In this document: positions 32,971 to 41,776 of the stretch, piece after piece
Numbering within the stretch: position 1 is the stretch's first letter
How the letters are laid out: the number at the start of each line of letters is the position of its first letter
Assembly: GCF_003952005.1 (NCBI RefSeq)
Contig: NZ_QXGJ01000001.1
Location: 186,001-250,000, forward strand
Direction of reading: 5' to 3'
DNA length: 64,000 bases
Origin: Bifidobacterium callimiconis
GTDB taxonomy: Bacteria > Actinomycetota > Actinomycetes > Actinomycetales > Bifidobacteriaceae
Notes under the pieces: model-generated
Told to the model about the DNA's origin: nothing
Seen by the model: the letters and a program-made list of their open reading frames with translations, nothing else
Databases searched by the model: none
Made by a program: the position numbers and the translations under genes

Positions 32971-33000
32971 CTCAACGTTCCGCGGAAGCGACGATCAGCG

Positions 33001-34128
33001 CTAGCAGACCTTCCACATCCAGTTGTGCGGATCCTCGATCTCGCCGAGCTGGATGCCGAGCAGCTTGTTGCGCAGGGCCACGGTCAGCTCGCCGGAGCCG
33101 CCGTCGGCGACGGTCACGTCGAACTTCTCGGACTTGAAGCGGCCGATCGGGGTGATGATGGCGGCGGTACCGCAGGCGAACACCTCGGTGACCTCACCGG
33201 ACTTGATGTCCTCGAGCAGCTGCTCAAGGGCGATCATGGTCTCGACCACGTCGTGGCCGTCGTCCTGCAGCAGCTGGATCAGCGAACGACGGGTGACGCC
33301 GGGCAGGATGTTGCCGGTCAGGGACGGGGTCTCCACGTGGCCGTCCTTGTGCACGACCATCATGTTCATGCCGCCAAGCTCCTCGAGGTAGGTCTTGGTG
33401 GCGGCGTCCACGAAGCACACCTGTTCGCAGCCGTTTTCGATGCCGGTGTACTCACCGAGCAGGGAGGCGGCATAGTTGCCACCGCACTTGGCGAAGCCGG
33501 TGCCGCCGGGGCCGGTGCGGAACCACTTGTCCTCCACCCAGATGCTCACGGGCTTGACGCCACCGGGGAAGTACGGGCCGGACGGGGATGCGATCACGCA
33601 GTAGTCAACCTCCTGCGGGGCACGCACGCCCAGGAACGGCTCGGAAGCGAACATGAACGGACGCATGTACAGCGTGTACTCGCGACGGGACGGCACCCAG
33701 TTGGCGTCACGCTTGACCAGCGCGGCCACGGAGCCCAGAAAGTCGTCGATGGACAGCTCGGGCAGGTACAGGCGCTTCGCGGAGTTCTGGAAACGCTCAG
33801 CGTTGGCGTCCGGACGGAACAGCCAAGTGGAGCCGTCGGCGTGACGGTAGGCCTTGAGGCCTTCGAAGCACTCCTGGGCGTAGTGCAGCACGGATGCGCC
33901 CGGATCCATCTTCAGCGGGGCGTACGGCTCAACGCGGCGGTCGGACCAGCCTTCGCCCTTGGTCCACGTCATGTGGGTCATATTGTCGGAGAAGACCTGA
34001 CCAAACGCCGGCTTGTCGATGAGCTCCTGACGCTTGGCGTCGGAGGCCGGATTGTCGTTGGGCAGCACGGTGAAGGCGTCGGCCAGCTTGGACAGGGCCG
34101 CCGGATCGTGATGAGTATTTTCTGTCAT
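33001..34128 (-). CDS. ilvE: Branched-chain amino acid aminotransferase
   Basis: 375 residues of the fold-type IV aminotransferase family, longer 'BCAT' type. The PLP lysine is Lys214 in 'GTGFAKCGGNYAASL'. Other motifs: 'LHYAQECFEGLKAYR', 'YMRPFMFASEPFLGV', 'SPSGPYFPGG' and 'EVFACGTAAIITPIG'. It catalyses the last step of valine, leucine and isoleucine synthesis, or the first of their breakdown, using glutamate/2-oxoglutarate. It is a single gene with a strong terminator; the ATG at 34128 follows a purine-rich GAAGCTGAGA. C-terminus ends in Cys. Confidence 0.97.
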   Translation of the reverse strand: MTENTHHDPAALSKLADAFTVLPNDNPASDAKRQELIDKPAFGQVFSDNMTHMTWTKGEGWSDRRVEPYAPLKMDPGASVLHYAQECFEGLKAYRHADGSTWLFRPDANAERFQNSAKRLYLPELSIDDFLGSVAALVKRDANWVPSRREYTLYMRPFMFASEPFLGVRAPQEVDYCVIASPSGPYFPGGVKPVSIWVEDKWFRTGPGGTGFAKCGGNYAASLLGEYTGIENGCEQVCFVDAATKTYLEELGGMNMMVVHKDGHVETPSLTGNILPGVTRRSLIQLLQDDGHDVVETMIALEQLLEDIKSGEVTEVFACGTAAIITPIGRFKSEKFDVTVADGGSGELTVALRNKLLGIQLGEIEDPHNWMWKVC

Positions 34129-34305
34129 TCTCAGCTTCTTTGTATTCCTTGCCGATCGAGAATCGGCTGTCAGTATGTCGTCAGCGCTTCTGGCGCCGAA
34201 CTGAGTAACACTTTCTCACATGCCTGTTACCAGCATGGAAGAAAGTTCACATTATGAAAACCGCGGACCGTTCCGACGGAGGTGCGCAAAACACCCCACG
34301 AATGC

Positions 34306-34334
34306 GAAGAGCCCACACGGACGGTGGGCTCTTC
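34306..34334 (-). terminator. Hairpin after rplY
   Basis: A perfect 10-bp stem (GAAGAGCCCA at 34306-34315, complement 34325-34334) and 9-nt loop, 57 bp past the rplY stop. There is no clear T-tract leftward, so termination is likely but not certain. Confidence 0.55.
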
Positions 34335-34390
34335 TCCGATGGCGTTGACCACCGGTTAGTCGTTCATCGTCGGATGACGATCGGTGAGAC

Positions 34391-35008
34391 TCAGGCCTGA
34401 GCGTCGGCAGCCGGAGCGGCAGCAGCATCGGCGTCGGCAGCCGGAGCGGCTGCCGGGGCCTCGGCGGCGTCTTCCGGCACCTCGACGGTCACGACGGACT
34501 CTTCCGGGTTGTCGTGCACGAGCTCGACGCCCTCGGGCAGGACGACGTCCTTGGCCAGCACCTTGGTGCCGTCAACCAGGCCCTCGACGCTGATGGTGAT
34601 GCGCTCGGGCAGGTTGGTCACGTCGGCCTTGACCTTGAGCTCCTGGATGTCGACGAACGCCACGGCAGCGCCCTTCGGGGTACCCTCGACGAAGACCGGG
34701 ACCTCGACCTCGATCTTCTCGCCGGCGCGTACCTCGTAGAAGTCCACGTGCTCGATCTGCTGCTTGACGGGGTTGCGCTGCACGTCCTTCACGACGGCGA
34801 GCTTGGAGTCCTCACCGAACTTCAGCTCGAACAGGGCGTTGGTGTGACGCAGGGCGTTGGTGGTCTCCTTCATCGGGAGCTGCAGGAAGGTCGGAGCCTC
34901 GCCGCCGGCGTACACGGTGGCCGGAACCAGCTTGGCGACGCGCAGACGACGGGCCGCGCCCTTGCCGAACTCGGTACGAGCGGCACCTTCGAGAGTGATA
35001 TCTGCCAT
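34391..35008 (-). CDS. rplY: 50S ribosomal protein L25 / general stress protein Ctc
   Basis: 205 residues. The N-terminal L25 domain (about 1-95) begins 'ITLEGAARTEFGKGAARRLR', which binds 5S rRNA. The C-terminal TL5/CTC domain includes 'VEVPVFVEGTPKGA' and 'PERITISVEGLVDG'. After about residue 178 there is a low-complexity tail of Ala, Pro and Asp ('AAEAPAAAPAADADAAAAPA'), common as an extension in actinobacterial L25. It is a single gene; AAGGAGAAC precedes the ATG at 35008. Confidence 0.95.
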   Translation of the reverse strand: MADITLEGAARTEFGKGAARRLRVAKLVPATVYAGGEAPTFLQLPMKETTNALRHTNALFELKFGEDSKLAVVKDVQRNPVKQQIEHVDFYEVRAGEKIEVEVPVFVEGTPKGAAVAFVDIQELKVKADVTNLPERITISVEGLVDGTKVLAKDVVLPEGVELVHDNPEESVVTVEVPEDAAEAPAAAPAADADAAAAPAADAQA

Positions 35009-35171
35009 GATGTTCTCCTTGATTAGAACTAAAAACCAAAGTTTCGTTTTGGCGCATCGACGCGCCGCGGAGAACGCCGTGCCATATGGGTACGGGGAAA
35101 ATCACACGTCGAGTCGATAACGGAGGATGACGCAATTCACGTCACCGCTCCCTCGCCAAGACAACAGTCAC

Positions 35172-36146
35172 TTAGTCTACCACATCCACCGAATCATGAC
35201 CAACCGGGTGTCGCACTCGGGATGTTCCGGAGAATGTGACCACTACGGCGAGCATCACGCATCCGACGCCAATGAGCTCCCAGATGGTGGGGAATTCGGC
35301 GAACAGCAGTCCGACCGCCACCGCCATGGCGGGGTACATGGACTGCATGACGGAGAACGTGCCTGGCGTGGTCTTGCGCATCACCACTTGGTCGATCACA
35401 TAGGGGAAGAACGAGCTGAACACGGACACGACGAGCATGAGCAGCAGCAGATGCAGGATTCCCCATTCTCCTTCGGTCACGAGCCATGTCGCCGTCTGCG
35501 GCGGCACGAAGAGACCACGGATGGCAGGCACTGCGAGGAACACCGATTGAATGGCGAATCCGATGCACATGGCGATGGACAGGCGATTGAGCGGACTGCC
35601 GGTGTTGGCCACCTGACGTCCCAGAACGATATAGATGCCCCACATCGTGCCACCGGTCAGGATGGCAATGAGTCCAACGAGGAAATGTCCGCCGTCCGGC
35701 GAGGCGAGCGACATGCCGGCGAGCAGCACCACGCCGACGGCTGCGATGAGAATGCCGACACGTTCCCTCCAGTTTCGTCCGGTGATCACCGCGACGCCGA
35801 GCGGTCCGACGAATTCGATGGCGACGGCCATACCCATGTTCATCTGACTGATGGCCAGATAAAACATGGTGTTCATGGCGACGATGGCGAAGCCGCATCC
35901 GGCGGTGATCAGCCAATCGCGACGGGTGGAAGGCAGAGTGTGACGAACCTCGCGCCGCCACGGCCTGCGCCACAGAAGCATGAGCAGCGCCAGGAAGCCG
36001 AATCGATACCATGCCGCGCATAGCGGATTGATCTGGGTGAACACACTTTTGGCGGTACCGGTGGCAATGTACATGAGCGCGCCCTCAAGCGCCACGATCA
36101 CCACGGCCGGGGTCGCATCAAGCGTACGGATAACGAACTTCTTCAC
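35172..36146 (-). CDS. DMT-superfamily (EamA/RhtA-like) exporter
   Basis: 324 residues with ten predicted membrane segments and two EamA repeats; the features 'PLCAAWYRFGFLALLML', 'NTMFYLAISQMNMGMAVAIEFVGPL' and 'FSSFFPYVIDQVVMRKTTPGTFSVMQSMYPA' resemble the RhtA branch, which exports threonine, homoserine or other small metabolites. The inner-membrane protein is transcribed alone from the ATG at 36146. The exported substrate cannot be stated. The last 20 residues are hydrophilic. Confidence 0.85.
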   Translation of the reverse strand: MKKFVIRTLDATPAVVIVALEGALMYIATGTAKSVFTQINPLCAAWYRFGFLALLMLLWRRPWRREVRHTLPSTRRDWLITAGCGFAIVAMNTMFYLAISQMNMGMAVAIEFVGPLGVAVITGRNWRERVGILIAAVGVVLLAGMSLASPDGGHFLVGLIAILTGGTMWGIYIVLGRQVANTGSPLNRLSIAMCIGFAIQSVFLAVPAIRGLFVPPQTATWLVTEGEWGILHLLLLMLVVSVFSSFFPYVIDQVVMRKTTPGTFSVMQSMYPAMAVAVGLLFAEFPTIWELIGVGCVMLAVVVTFSGTSRVRHPVGHDSVDVVD

Positions 36147-36231
36147 ACTGCCTCACCCTACATCACCCTATGCCTGACATAGCCTCATCCAATGTCCCCT
36201 CACACCCTCGCACGCCCACCGCCCAAAACAA

Positions 36232-36269
36232 GGCGAGGCCCCGCCCGATTCCTCGGACAGGGCCTCGCC
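36232..36269. terminator. GC-rich hairpin between pntB and the DMT exporter gene
   Basis: A 10-bp stem (GGCGAGGCCC at 36232-36241, complement at 36260-36269) with an 18-nt loop. Leftward it is followed by TTGTTTTG, so it can end the pnt transcript about 220 bp after pntB. The rest of the 339-bp gap 36147-36485 holds the long inverted repeat listed next and no gene. Confidence 0.6.
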
Positions 36270-36380
36270 CACATATTTCGTTTCGAAATCCCTCCTACCG
36301 CTTCAGTTCCTCTCAGGTTCAATTTCCCCACAGGAAATCACCCCCAACCGAAGGACCTAAAACAATTGAGGGGTAAGGGG

Positions 36381-36488
36381 TGATCATTCACGTAACGCGT
36401 GCGGCTTCGGTCGAGCGGAAGGCGAAGGCGTACGACGGTACGTCGAGTCTTCCGATCGGCCGAAGACGCTCCGTTACGTGAATGATCA
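36381..36488. repeat. Long imperfect inverted repeat at the end of pntB
   Basis: The outer arms (36381-36397 and 36472-36488) are identical over 17 bp; the inner parts continue with about 20 more paired bases and end in a small CGTAC-GACG-GTACG hairpin. The whole 108 bp folds into one long stem. The right arm overlaps the last three bases of pntB and its stop codon. It may be a terminator, an RNA stability element, or a relic of a small mobile repeat. Confidence 0.65.
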
Positions 36489-37898
36489 CGAGATGAGTTC
36501 CTTGACGGAGGCGATGATGGCCTGCAGCTCCTTCTTCGCGTCGCCGAAGAGCATCTGCGTGTTGTCTTCGAAGTAGAGCTCGTTTTCGATGCCGGCGTAG
36601 CCCTTGCCGCGGCCGCGCTTGATGACGACGACGTTCTGGGACTTGTCGACGTCGAGGATCGGCATGCCGGAGACCGGGGTGCCGGGGCGGCGGGCGGCAG
36701 GGTTGGTGACGTCGTTGGCGCCGACCACCAGAGAGATGGTGGCGGTGGGGAACTGCGGGTTGATGTCATCGAGGTCGACGAGCTCCTCGTAGGGGACGTT
36801 GGCTTCGGCGAGCAGCACGTTCATGTGGCCGGGCATACGACCGGCGACGGGGTGGATGGCGTAGGCGACTTCGACGCCGCGGCTCTTGAGCAGTTCGCCG
36901 AGGTCGGCGAGCTCGCGCTGGGCCTGGGCCATGGCGAGACCGAAGCCGGGGACGAAGATGACCTTCTGCGCGTAGACGAGCTGGACGGCCACGTCGTCGG
37001 CGGATGTCTCCTTCATGGTGCCGGTCACGCCGTCGTCGCCACCGGCCGCGTTGTCGCCGCCGAATCCGCCGGCGAGGACGGAGAGCAGCGGACGGTTCAT
37101 GGCCTGGGCCATGAGGATGGACAGGGTGACGCCGGCCGCGCCGACGAGGGCGCCGGCGACGATCAGGGCCACGTTGTCGATGGCGAGGCCGGACATGGCC
37201 ACGGCGGTGCCGGTGCAGGCGTTGAGCACGGAGATGACGACGGGCATGTCGGCGCCGCCGATCGGGATGACGAACACGAGGCCGTAGCACAGGGCGAACA
37301 CGGTGGTGAGCACGGACCAGAGGAGCCGCTGCTCGGGCTGGACGCACAGCATGACGAACGCGGCGATGGTAAGGATGATGAACAGCACATTCCAGAAGCT
37401 CTTGCCGGGCAGCTTGAGGTTCTTGACGAACTTGACGCCCTGCAGCTTGCCAGCGGCGATGAGCGAGCCGGTGAAGGTGACGGAGCCGATCATGATGCCG
37501 AGGCCGGCGGTGATGAGCACGACGAGGGTGGGCAGCTGCTCGTTGGTGAGGATGTCGTTGAGCGCCACGAGCGCAGCGGCGCCACCACCCACGGTGTTGA
37601 ACACGGAGACCAGCTGCGGCATGTCAGTCATCTTGACCTTCTTGGCGGACACGACGCCGGCGACCGCGCCGATGAGGATGCCCACGACGAGCACGATCAC
37701 GGCGGTGACGGAGATGAAGCCCTGCACGAAGAGGTGCACGAACGCCATGACGACGGCGAACACCATGCCGGTGGCGGAGATCTGGTTACCCTTGCGGGCG
37801 GTCTTCGGGGAGTTCATGAAGTGCAGGCCCATGACGAACATCACGGCGGCCAGCAGGTACACGAACCATGCAACGATATCGATGGGTGTTGCGGTCAT
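36486..37898 (-). CDS. pntB: NAD(P) transhydrogenase subunit beta
   Basis: 470 residues with about nine membrane segments followed by the NADP-binding domain III: 'VQLVYAQKVIFVPGFGLAMAQAQ' and 'AIHPVAGRMPGHMNVLLAEANVPYEELVDLDDINPQF'. Near the C-terminus 'SGMPILDVDKSQNVVVIKRGRGKGYAGIENELYF' is typical. Together with PntAa and PntAb it couples proton flow to hydride transfer from NADH to NADP+. Its start shares one base with the pntAb stop. The gene ends inside a long inverted repeat. Confidence 0.97.
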   Translation of the reverse strand: MTATPIDIVAWFVYLLAAVMFVMGLHFMNSPKTARKGNQISATGMVFAVVMAFVHLFVQGFISVTAVIVLVVGILIGAVAGVVSAKKVKMTDMPQLVSVFNTVGGGAAALVALNDILTNEQLPTLVVLITAGLGIMIGSVTFTGSLIAAGKLQGVKFVKNLKLPGKSFWNVLFIILTIAAFVMLCVQPEQRLLWSVLTTVFALCYGLVFVIPIGGADMPVVISVLNACTGTAVAMSGLAIDNVALIVAGALVGAAGVTLSILMAQAMNRPLLSVLAGGFGGDNAAGGDDGVTGTMKETSADDVAVQLVYAQKVIFVPGFGLAMAQAQRELADLGELLKSRGVEVAYAIHPVAGRMPGHMNVLLAEANVPYEELVDLDDINPQFPTATISLVVGANDVTNPAARRPGTPVSGMPILDVDKSQNVVVIKRGRGKGYAGIENELYFEDNTQMLFGDAKKELQAIIASVKELIS

Positions 37899-38218
37899 TA
37901 CTTATCGCCTTCCTTTTCGTCCTTCTTGGAGGGCTTGGAGCTCTTGAACATCTCAAGCATGCGGTCGGTGACCACATAACCGCCGACGACGTTCATGGTG
38001 CCGAGCACTGCGGCGAGGAAGATGAACACGTAGGCCAGCGGGGTGTGGGCTTCGGCGGCGACGATGACGACGCCGACGATAACGATGCCGTGGATGGAGT
38101 TGGCGCCCGACATCAGCGGGGTGTGCAGGGTCGCCGGCACCTTGCCGATGACCTCGATGCCGATGAGCAGGGCGAGTACGAACAGTGTGATCGAAACGAC
38201 GAGATCCGGCATGATCAC
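37898..38218 (-). CDS. pntAb: NAD(P) transhydrogenase subunit alpha, membrane part
   Basis: 106 residues with three to four membrane segments ('VSITLFVLALLIGIEVIGKVP', 'LMSGANSIHGIVIVGVVIVA', 'FLAAVLGTMNVVGGYVVTDRML'). This is the C-terminal membrane domain of the alpha subunit, coded separately, as in several bacteria. It overlaps pntAa by four bases (ATGA) and pntB by one, so the three are translationally coupled. Confidence 0.95.
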   Translation of the reverse strand: MIMPDLVVSITLFVLALLIGIEVIGKVPATLHTPLMSGANSIHGIVIVGVVIVAAEAHTPLAYVFIFLAAVLGTMNVVGGYVVTDRMLEMFKSSKPSKKDEKEGDK

Positions 38219-39369
38219 TTCTCCTCTTCCTTGGTGGCCGTGGACTCGTCGCGTCCGGCGACGACCATGGCGTTGTCGAGTTCCTCGTTCAGATCCATGA
38301 CGAGGCTGCCGTCGTGTACGAAGTGGGTGAGCACGTCGGCCACGTTACGGGCCAGCAGGTTGGAGGCCGTGGTGGCCACGCCGCTTGCCAGATCGGGCGC
38401 GCCGATCAGCTGCACGCCGTTGTCGGTGATGATGGTTTGGTTTGGTGCGGATCCTTCCACGTTGCCGCCGAGTTCGCTTGCCGCGCAGTCGACGATCACG
38501 GCGCCTCGGTGCAGTCCGTCGACACCGGCCTTGGTGAGCAGCACCGGAGGCTTGCGTCCGGGCACCTTGGCGGTGGTGATGACCACGTCGAATTCAGCAG
38601 CCTTCTTGTCCACTGCGGCCTGCTGGGCGGCCTGCTCCTCGGCGGTGAGCTGACGGGCGTAGCCGCCTTCGCCCTGTCCCTTGGAGAAGTCGAGTCCCAG
38701 ATCCAGGAACTTGGCGCCAAGTGAGAGCACCTCGCCCTTGGCGGCGGGACGTACGTCGTAGGCGGTCACGACCGCGCCGAGACGACGTGCGGTGCCGATG
38801 GCCTGCAGGCCGGCGATGCCGGCGCCCAGAATGAGCACCTTGGCGGGACGGATCGTGCCGGCCGCGGTGGTCATCATGGGGAAGAACGAGCCGTAGGCGT
38901 CGGCCGCCTTGAGCACGGCCTTGTAGCCCATGACGGAGTTCTGGCTGGTCATTTCGTCCATCGACTGCGCGGAGCTGAGCTGTCGGGGCAGCTTTTCGAT
39001 GCCGACGCCGACCAGTCCGGCCTTGTCGAGACGATTCACATACTCCTGATCGGTGAACGAACCAAGCATGCCGATGACCCACGAGCCCTTGGGCAGCTTG
39101 CCGATGAGCTCGTCATCGGGACGTCCGACGAATCCGAATGCCCGTGCCTGGCTGATGACCTCATCCTTGGAGCCGATCCTGGCGCCTGCCTTCACATAGT
39201 CTTCGTCGCTGAAACCGGCGGCGTGTCCTGCGTTGCTTTCGATGACGCATTCGACGGACGAGCGCTTGAGTCGCTTGACGATATCCGGGGTGAGAGCCAC
39301 GCGGGATTCATATTCCGCGGTCTCATTGAAAATTCCATAAGTGATGGTCGATTGCGTATCTTCCGCCAC
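38215..39369 (-). CDS. pntAa: NAD(P) transhydrogenase subunit alpha, NAD-binding part
   Basis: 384 residues, soluble. It begins like alanine dehydrogenase/PntA ('ITYGIFNETAEYESRVALTPDIVKRL'), has the Rossmann motif 'VLILGAGIAGLQAIGTARRLGAVVTAYDVRPAAKGE' and 'VVITTAKVPGRKPPVLLTKAGV', and ends 'GAVIVDCAASELGGN' plus a charged tail. It binds NAD(H) and works with PntAb and PntB at the membrane. First gene of a three-gene operon; divergent from the acyl-CoA ligase gene. Confidence 0.96.
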   Translation of the reverse strand: MAEDTQSTITYGIFNETAEYESRVALTPDIVKRLKRSSVECVIESNAGHAAGFSDEDYVKAGARIGSKDEVISQARAFGFVGRPDDELIGKLPKGSWVIGMLGSFTDQEYVNRLDKAGLVGVGIEKLPRQLSSAQSMDEMTSQNSVMGYKAVLKAADAYGSFFPMMTTAAGTIRPAKVLILGAGIAGLQAIGTARRLGAVVTAYDVRPAAKGEVLSLGAKFLDLGLDFSKGQGEGGYARQLTAEEQAAQQAAVDKKAAEFDVVITTAKVPGRKPPVLLTKAGVDGLHRGAVIVDCAASELGGNVEGSAPNQTIITDNGVQLIGAPDLASGVATTASNLLARNVADVLTHFVHDGSLVMDLNEELDNAMVVAGRDESTATKEEEK

Positions 39370-39590
39370 CTGGTCCTCCCTCGTAATCCTTCTGTAATGG
39401 CGTCACAACAATCCGTGACGCCCCGACAAGTCTATATCAAAGTCAACAATTGGCAACATTTGCCCAAGATACGGAAGTATGCGGTACGTCGATCTTCCGA
39501 AAGACGTTTGTTTTTGTCGCGCCTACGGTAGCGTAACGAGCGGGACGGGGGCTAAAGTGTGCGAGGAATCTTTAAGTTGAAGGAGAACTC

Positions 39591-41627
39591 GTGGGTCTAA
39601 TCGGTTCCGTGAAGAACGCCGTCGCATCGGCGGCGCATCGTGCTTCCAACCTCGGACGTAATTATCAGGACTACCCCGGCAGTGACGATCTGAACGACGA
39701 TGGTCTGCCCGACAACCCGCAGCCGCAGGAGATGCCTTCCGCCGACGAACTGCCGCACGTGGATTTCTGGGGCCCTGGCTATGCCACAACGACTTTTCTT
39801 GATGAGGCCGGTCTGCTGACGGCGCGCACGGATGGCAATCCCCCGCTCGACGACGGCACGAGCATCTACGACATCTACGCCGAACGCGCCGAACGCATGG
39901 GTGACAAGCCGCTGTACACCTTCAAGCAGGACGGCCAGTGGGTCACCAAGACCGCCAACGAGGTGCTCGCCGACATCCGCATCACCGCGAAGGGCCTGCT
40001 GCACTATGGCTTGAAGAAGGGCGACGGCGTGGCGTTCATGTGCCGCACCAGCTACGCGTGGGATGTCATCGACGCCGCGATCATGGCGTGTGGTGGCGTG
40101 CTCGCCACCATCTACGACACCGATTCCGGTGAGCAGATCCGCAATATCGCCAACAATTCCGATGCTCGTCTGCTGATCGTGGAGACCACGGCCATGCGCG
40201 ACGAGGCGGAGAGCGTGCGCGCCGACTGCCCGACGGTGGAACACATCGTGTGCTTGGAGACCGGCGGACTTGACGAGATCCAGGCGTATGGCGCCTCGAT
40301 CTCCGACGCCGTGCTGGACGAGCGCATCAGTTCGATCCGCAAGACCGATTTGTGCTCGATCGTCTACACGTCCGGCTCCACCGCCGCGCCGAAGGGCGTG
40401 GAGATGACGCATGAGCATTACTGCGCCGATGCGTTCAATCTGCGCGACTATATGCCCGATCTGCTGCACGACGAGCGCAACTCCGTGCTGTTGTTCCTGC
40501 CGCAGGCGCATTCCTTCGCCCGCGCCATCAACTACATCGTGGTGGCCAGTGATATGCGCGTCTACATCGCCCAGGGCATCAAGACGTTGATCAGCGATCT
40601 GCAGGTAGCCAAGCCGGCCGTGATGATCGTGGTGCCGCGTGTGCTGGAAAAGGTGTACAACGCCGCCTCCCAGAAGGCCGGACACGGCGCCAAGGGTCTG
40701 GTGTTCGCCGCCGCGGTCACCGCCGCGCAGGATTACATGAAGGAGGTCAACGACAAGGGCCATGCCGGTGCCTTGACCGCCGCCCGCCGTGCCTCGTTCG
40801 ACCCCGTCGTCTACAAGTCGCTGCGTGACGTGCTGGGTGGCCGTATGCAGTGGATCGTCTCGGGCGGCGCCCCGCTCGACCCGGAGCTCATGGCGTTCTT
40901 CCGCGGCGCCAAGGTGCCGGTGTATGAGGGCTATGGAGCCACGGAGACCACGGCGCCCTGCGCGTTCAACCCGTTGGGCGTGCCGTTCCATCAGGGTTCC
41001 GTCGGCATTCCGTTCCCGGGCTTCTCGCTGCGCATCGGCGACGACGGCGAGATTCAGATCAAGGGCGCTTCGGTGTTCCACCGCTATCACAAGAACGACG
41101 AGGCCACCAAGTCGTCGTTCACCGACGACGGCTGGTACGCCACCGGAGATCTTGGCCGTCTCGATGGCAATGGATTCCTGTACATCACGGGCCGCAAGAA
41201 GGATCTCATCATCACCGCAGGCGGCAAGAACGTGTCCCCCGGCCCGATCGAGGAAGTGATCCAGCGCTGCGAGATCGTCTCCCAGGCGCTGGTGCTCGGC
41301 GACAAGCGTCCGTTCATTTCGGCGCTGATCACGCTGGACGAGGAGGCGCTGCGCCCCTGGCTGGAGTCCAAGGGCCTCAACCACGACATGTCGATGGAGG
41401 AGGCCGCGTCGAACGCCGCGGTGCGCGCCGAGATCCAGAAGTTCGTCGATCAGGCGAACGACGGTGTGTCCCGCGCCGAGTCGGTGCGCAAGTTCATCGT
41501 GCTGCCGGAGGAGTTCACGCAGGAGAACGGTCTGATGACCGCGTCGATGAAGGTCATCCGCCCGAAGGTGATCGCCCGTTACGCCGATCTGCTCAACACG
41601 CAGATGTACACGCCGCGCAAGAAGTAG
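39591..41627 (+). CDS. Long-chain fatty acid-CoA ligase (FadD15-like)
   Basis: 678 residues of the adenylate-forming family. The ATP/AMP motif is 'IVYTSGSTAAPKGVEMTHEH', with 'VYEGYGATETTAPCAFNPLG' (A5) and 'YATGDLGRLDGNGFLYITGRKKDLIITAGGKNVSPGPIE' (A7-A8 hinge). It activates fatty acids as acyl-AMP and then acyl-CoA. The start is a GTG at 39591 with AAGGAG upstream. About 60 N-terminal residues precede the ligase core. It is transcribed alone, divergent from pntAa, with a strong terminator downstream. Confidence 0.93.
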   Translation: MGLIGSVKNAVASAAHRASNLGRNYQDYPGSDDLNDDGLPDNPQPQEMPSADELPHVDFWGPGYATTTFLDEAGLLTARTDGNPPLDDGTSIYDIYAERAERMGDKPLYTFKQDGQWVTKTANEVLADIRITAKGLLHYGLKKGDGVAFMCRTSYAWDVIDAAIMACGGVLATIYDTDSGEQIRNIANNSDARLLIVETTAMRDEAESVRADCPTVEHIVCLETGGLDEIQAYGASISDAVLDERISSIRKTDLCSIVYTSGSTAAPKGVEMTHEHYCADAFNLRDYMPDLLHDERNSVLLFLPQAHSFARAINYIVVASDMRVYIAQGIKTLISDLQVAKPAVMIVVPRVLEKVYNAASQKAGHGAKGLVFAAAVTAAQDYMKEVNDKGHAGALTAARRASFDPVVYKSLRDVLGGRMQWIVSGGAPLDPELMAFFRGAKVPVYEGYGATETTAPCAFNPLGVPFHQGSVGIPFPGFSLRIGDDGEIQIKGASVFHRYHKNDEATKSSFTDDGWYATGDLGRLDGNGFLYITGRKKDLIITAGGKNVSPGPIEEVIQRCEIVSQALVLGDKRPFISALITLDEEALRPWLESKGLNHDMSMEEAASNAAVRAEIQKFVDQANDGVSRAESVRKFIVLPEEFTQENGLMTASMKVIRPKVIARYADLLNTQMYTPRKK

Positions 41628-41660
41628 ACGACCGCACGCAACCGGCACGGCAGCGATAGC

Positions 41661-41715
41661 AAGACGGCGGGGTTGGTGTCCACGGAATCATCGTGGACAC
41701 CAACCCCGCCGTCTT
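41661..41715. terminator. Bidirectional terminator between the acyl-CoA ligase and the oxidoreductase
   Basis: A perfect 24-bp inverted repeat (41661-41684 and 41692-41715) with a 7-nt loop, 34 bp after the ligase stop and between convergent genes. Short T-runs flank it on both strands. Confidence 0.88.
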
Positions 41716-41776
41716 TCGTTCTCCATCGGAGTGTCGCGAATCGGTTCGATGGGCGGCCTCCGATGGTCGGTCCACG

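Noticed and set aside
39472..39499. Small inverted repeat upstream of the acyl-CoA ligase gene
   Set aside because: Only a 6-bp stem with a long loop; not convincing as an operator or terminator.
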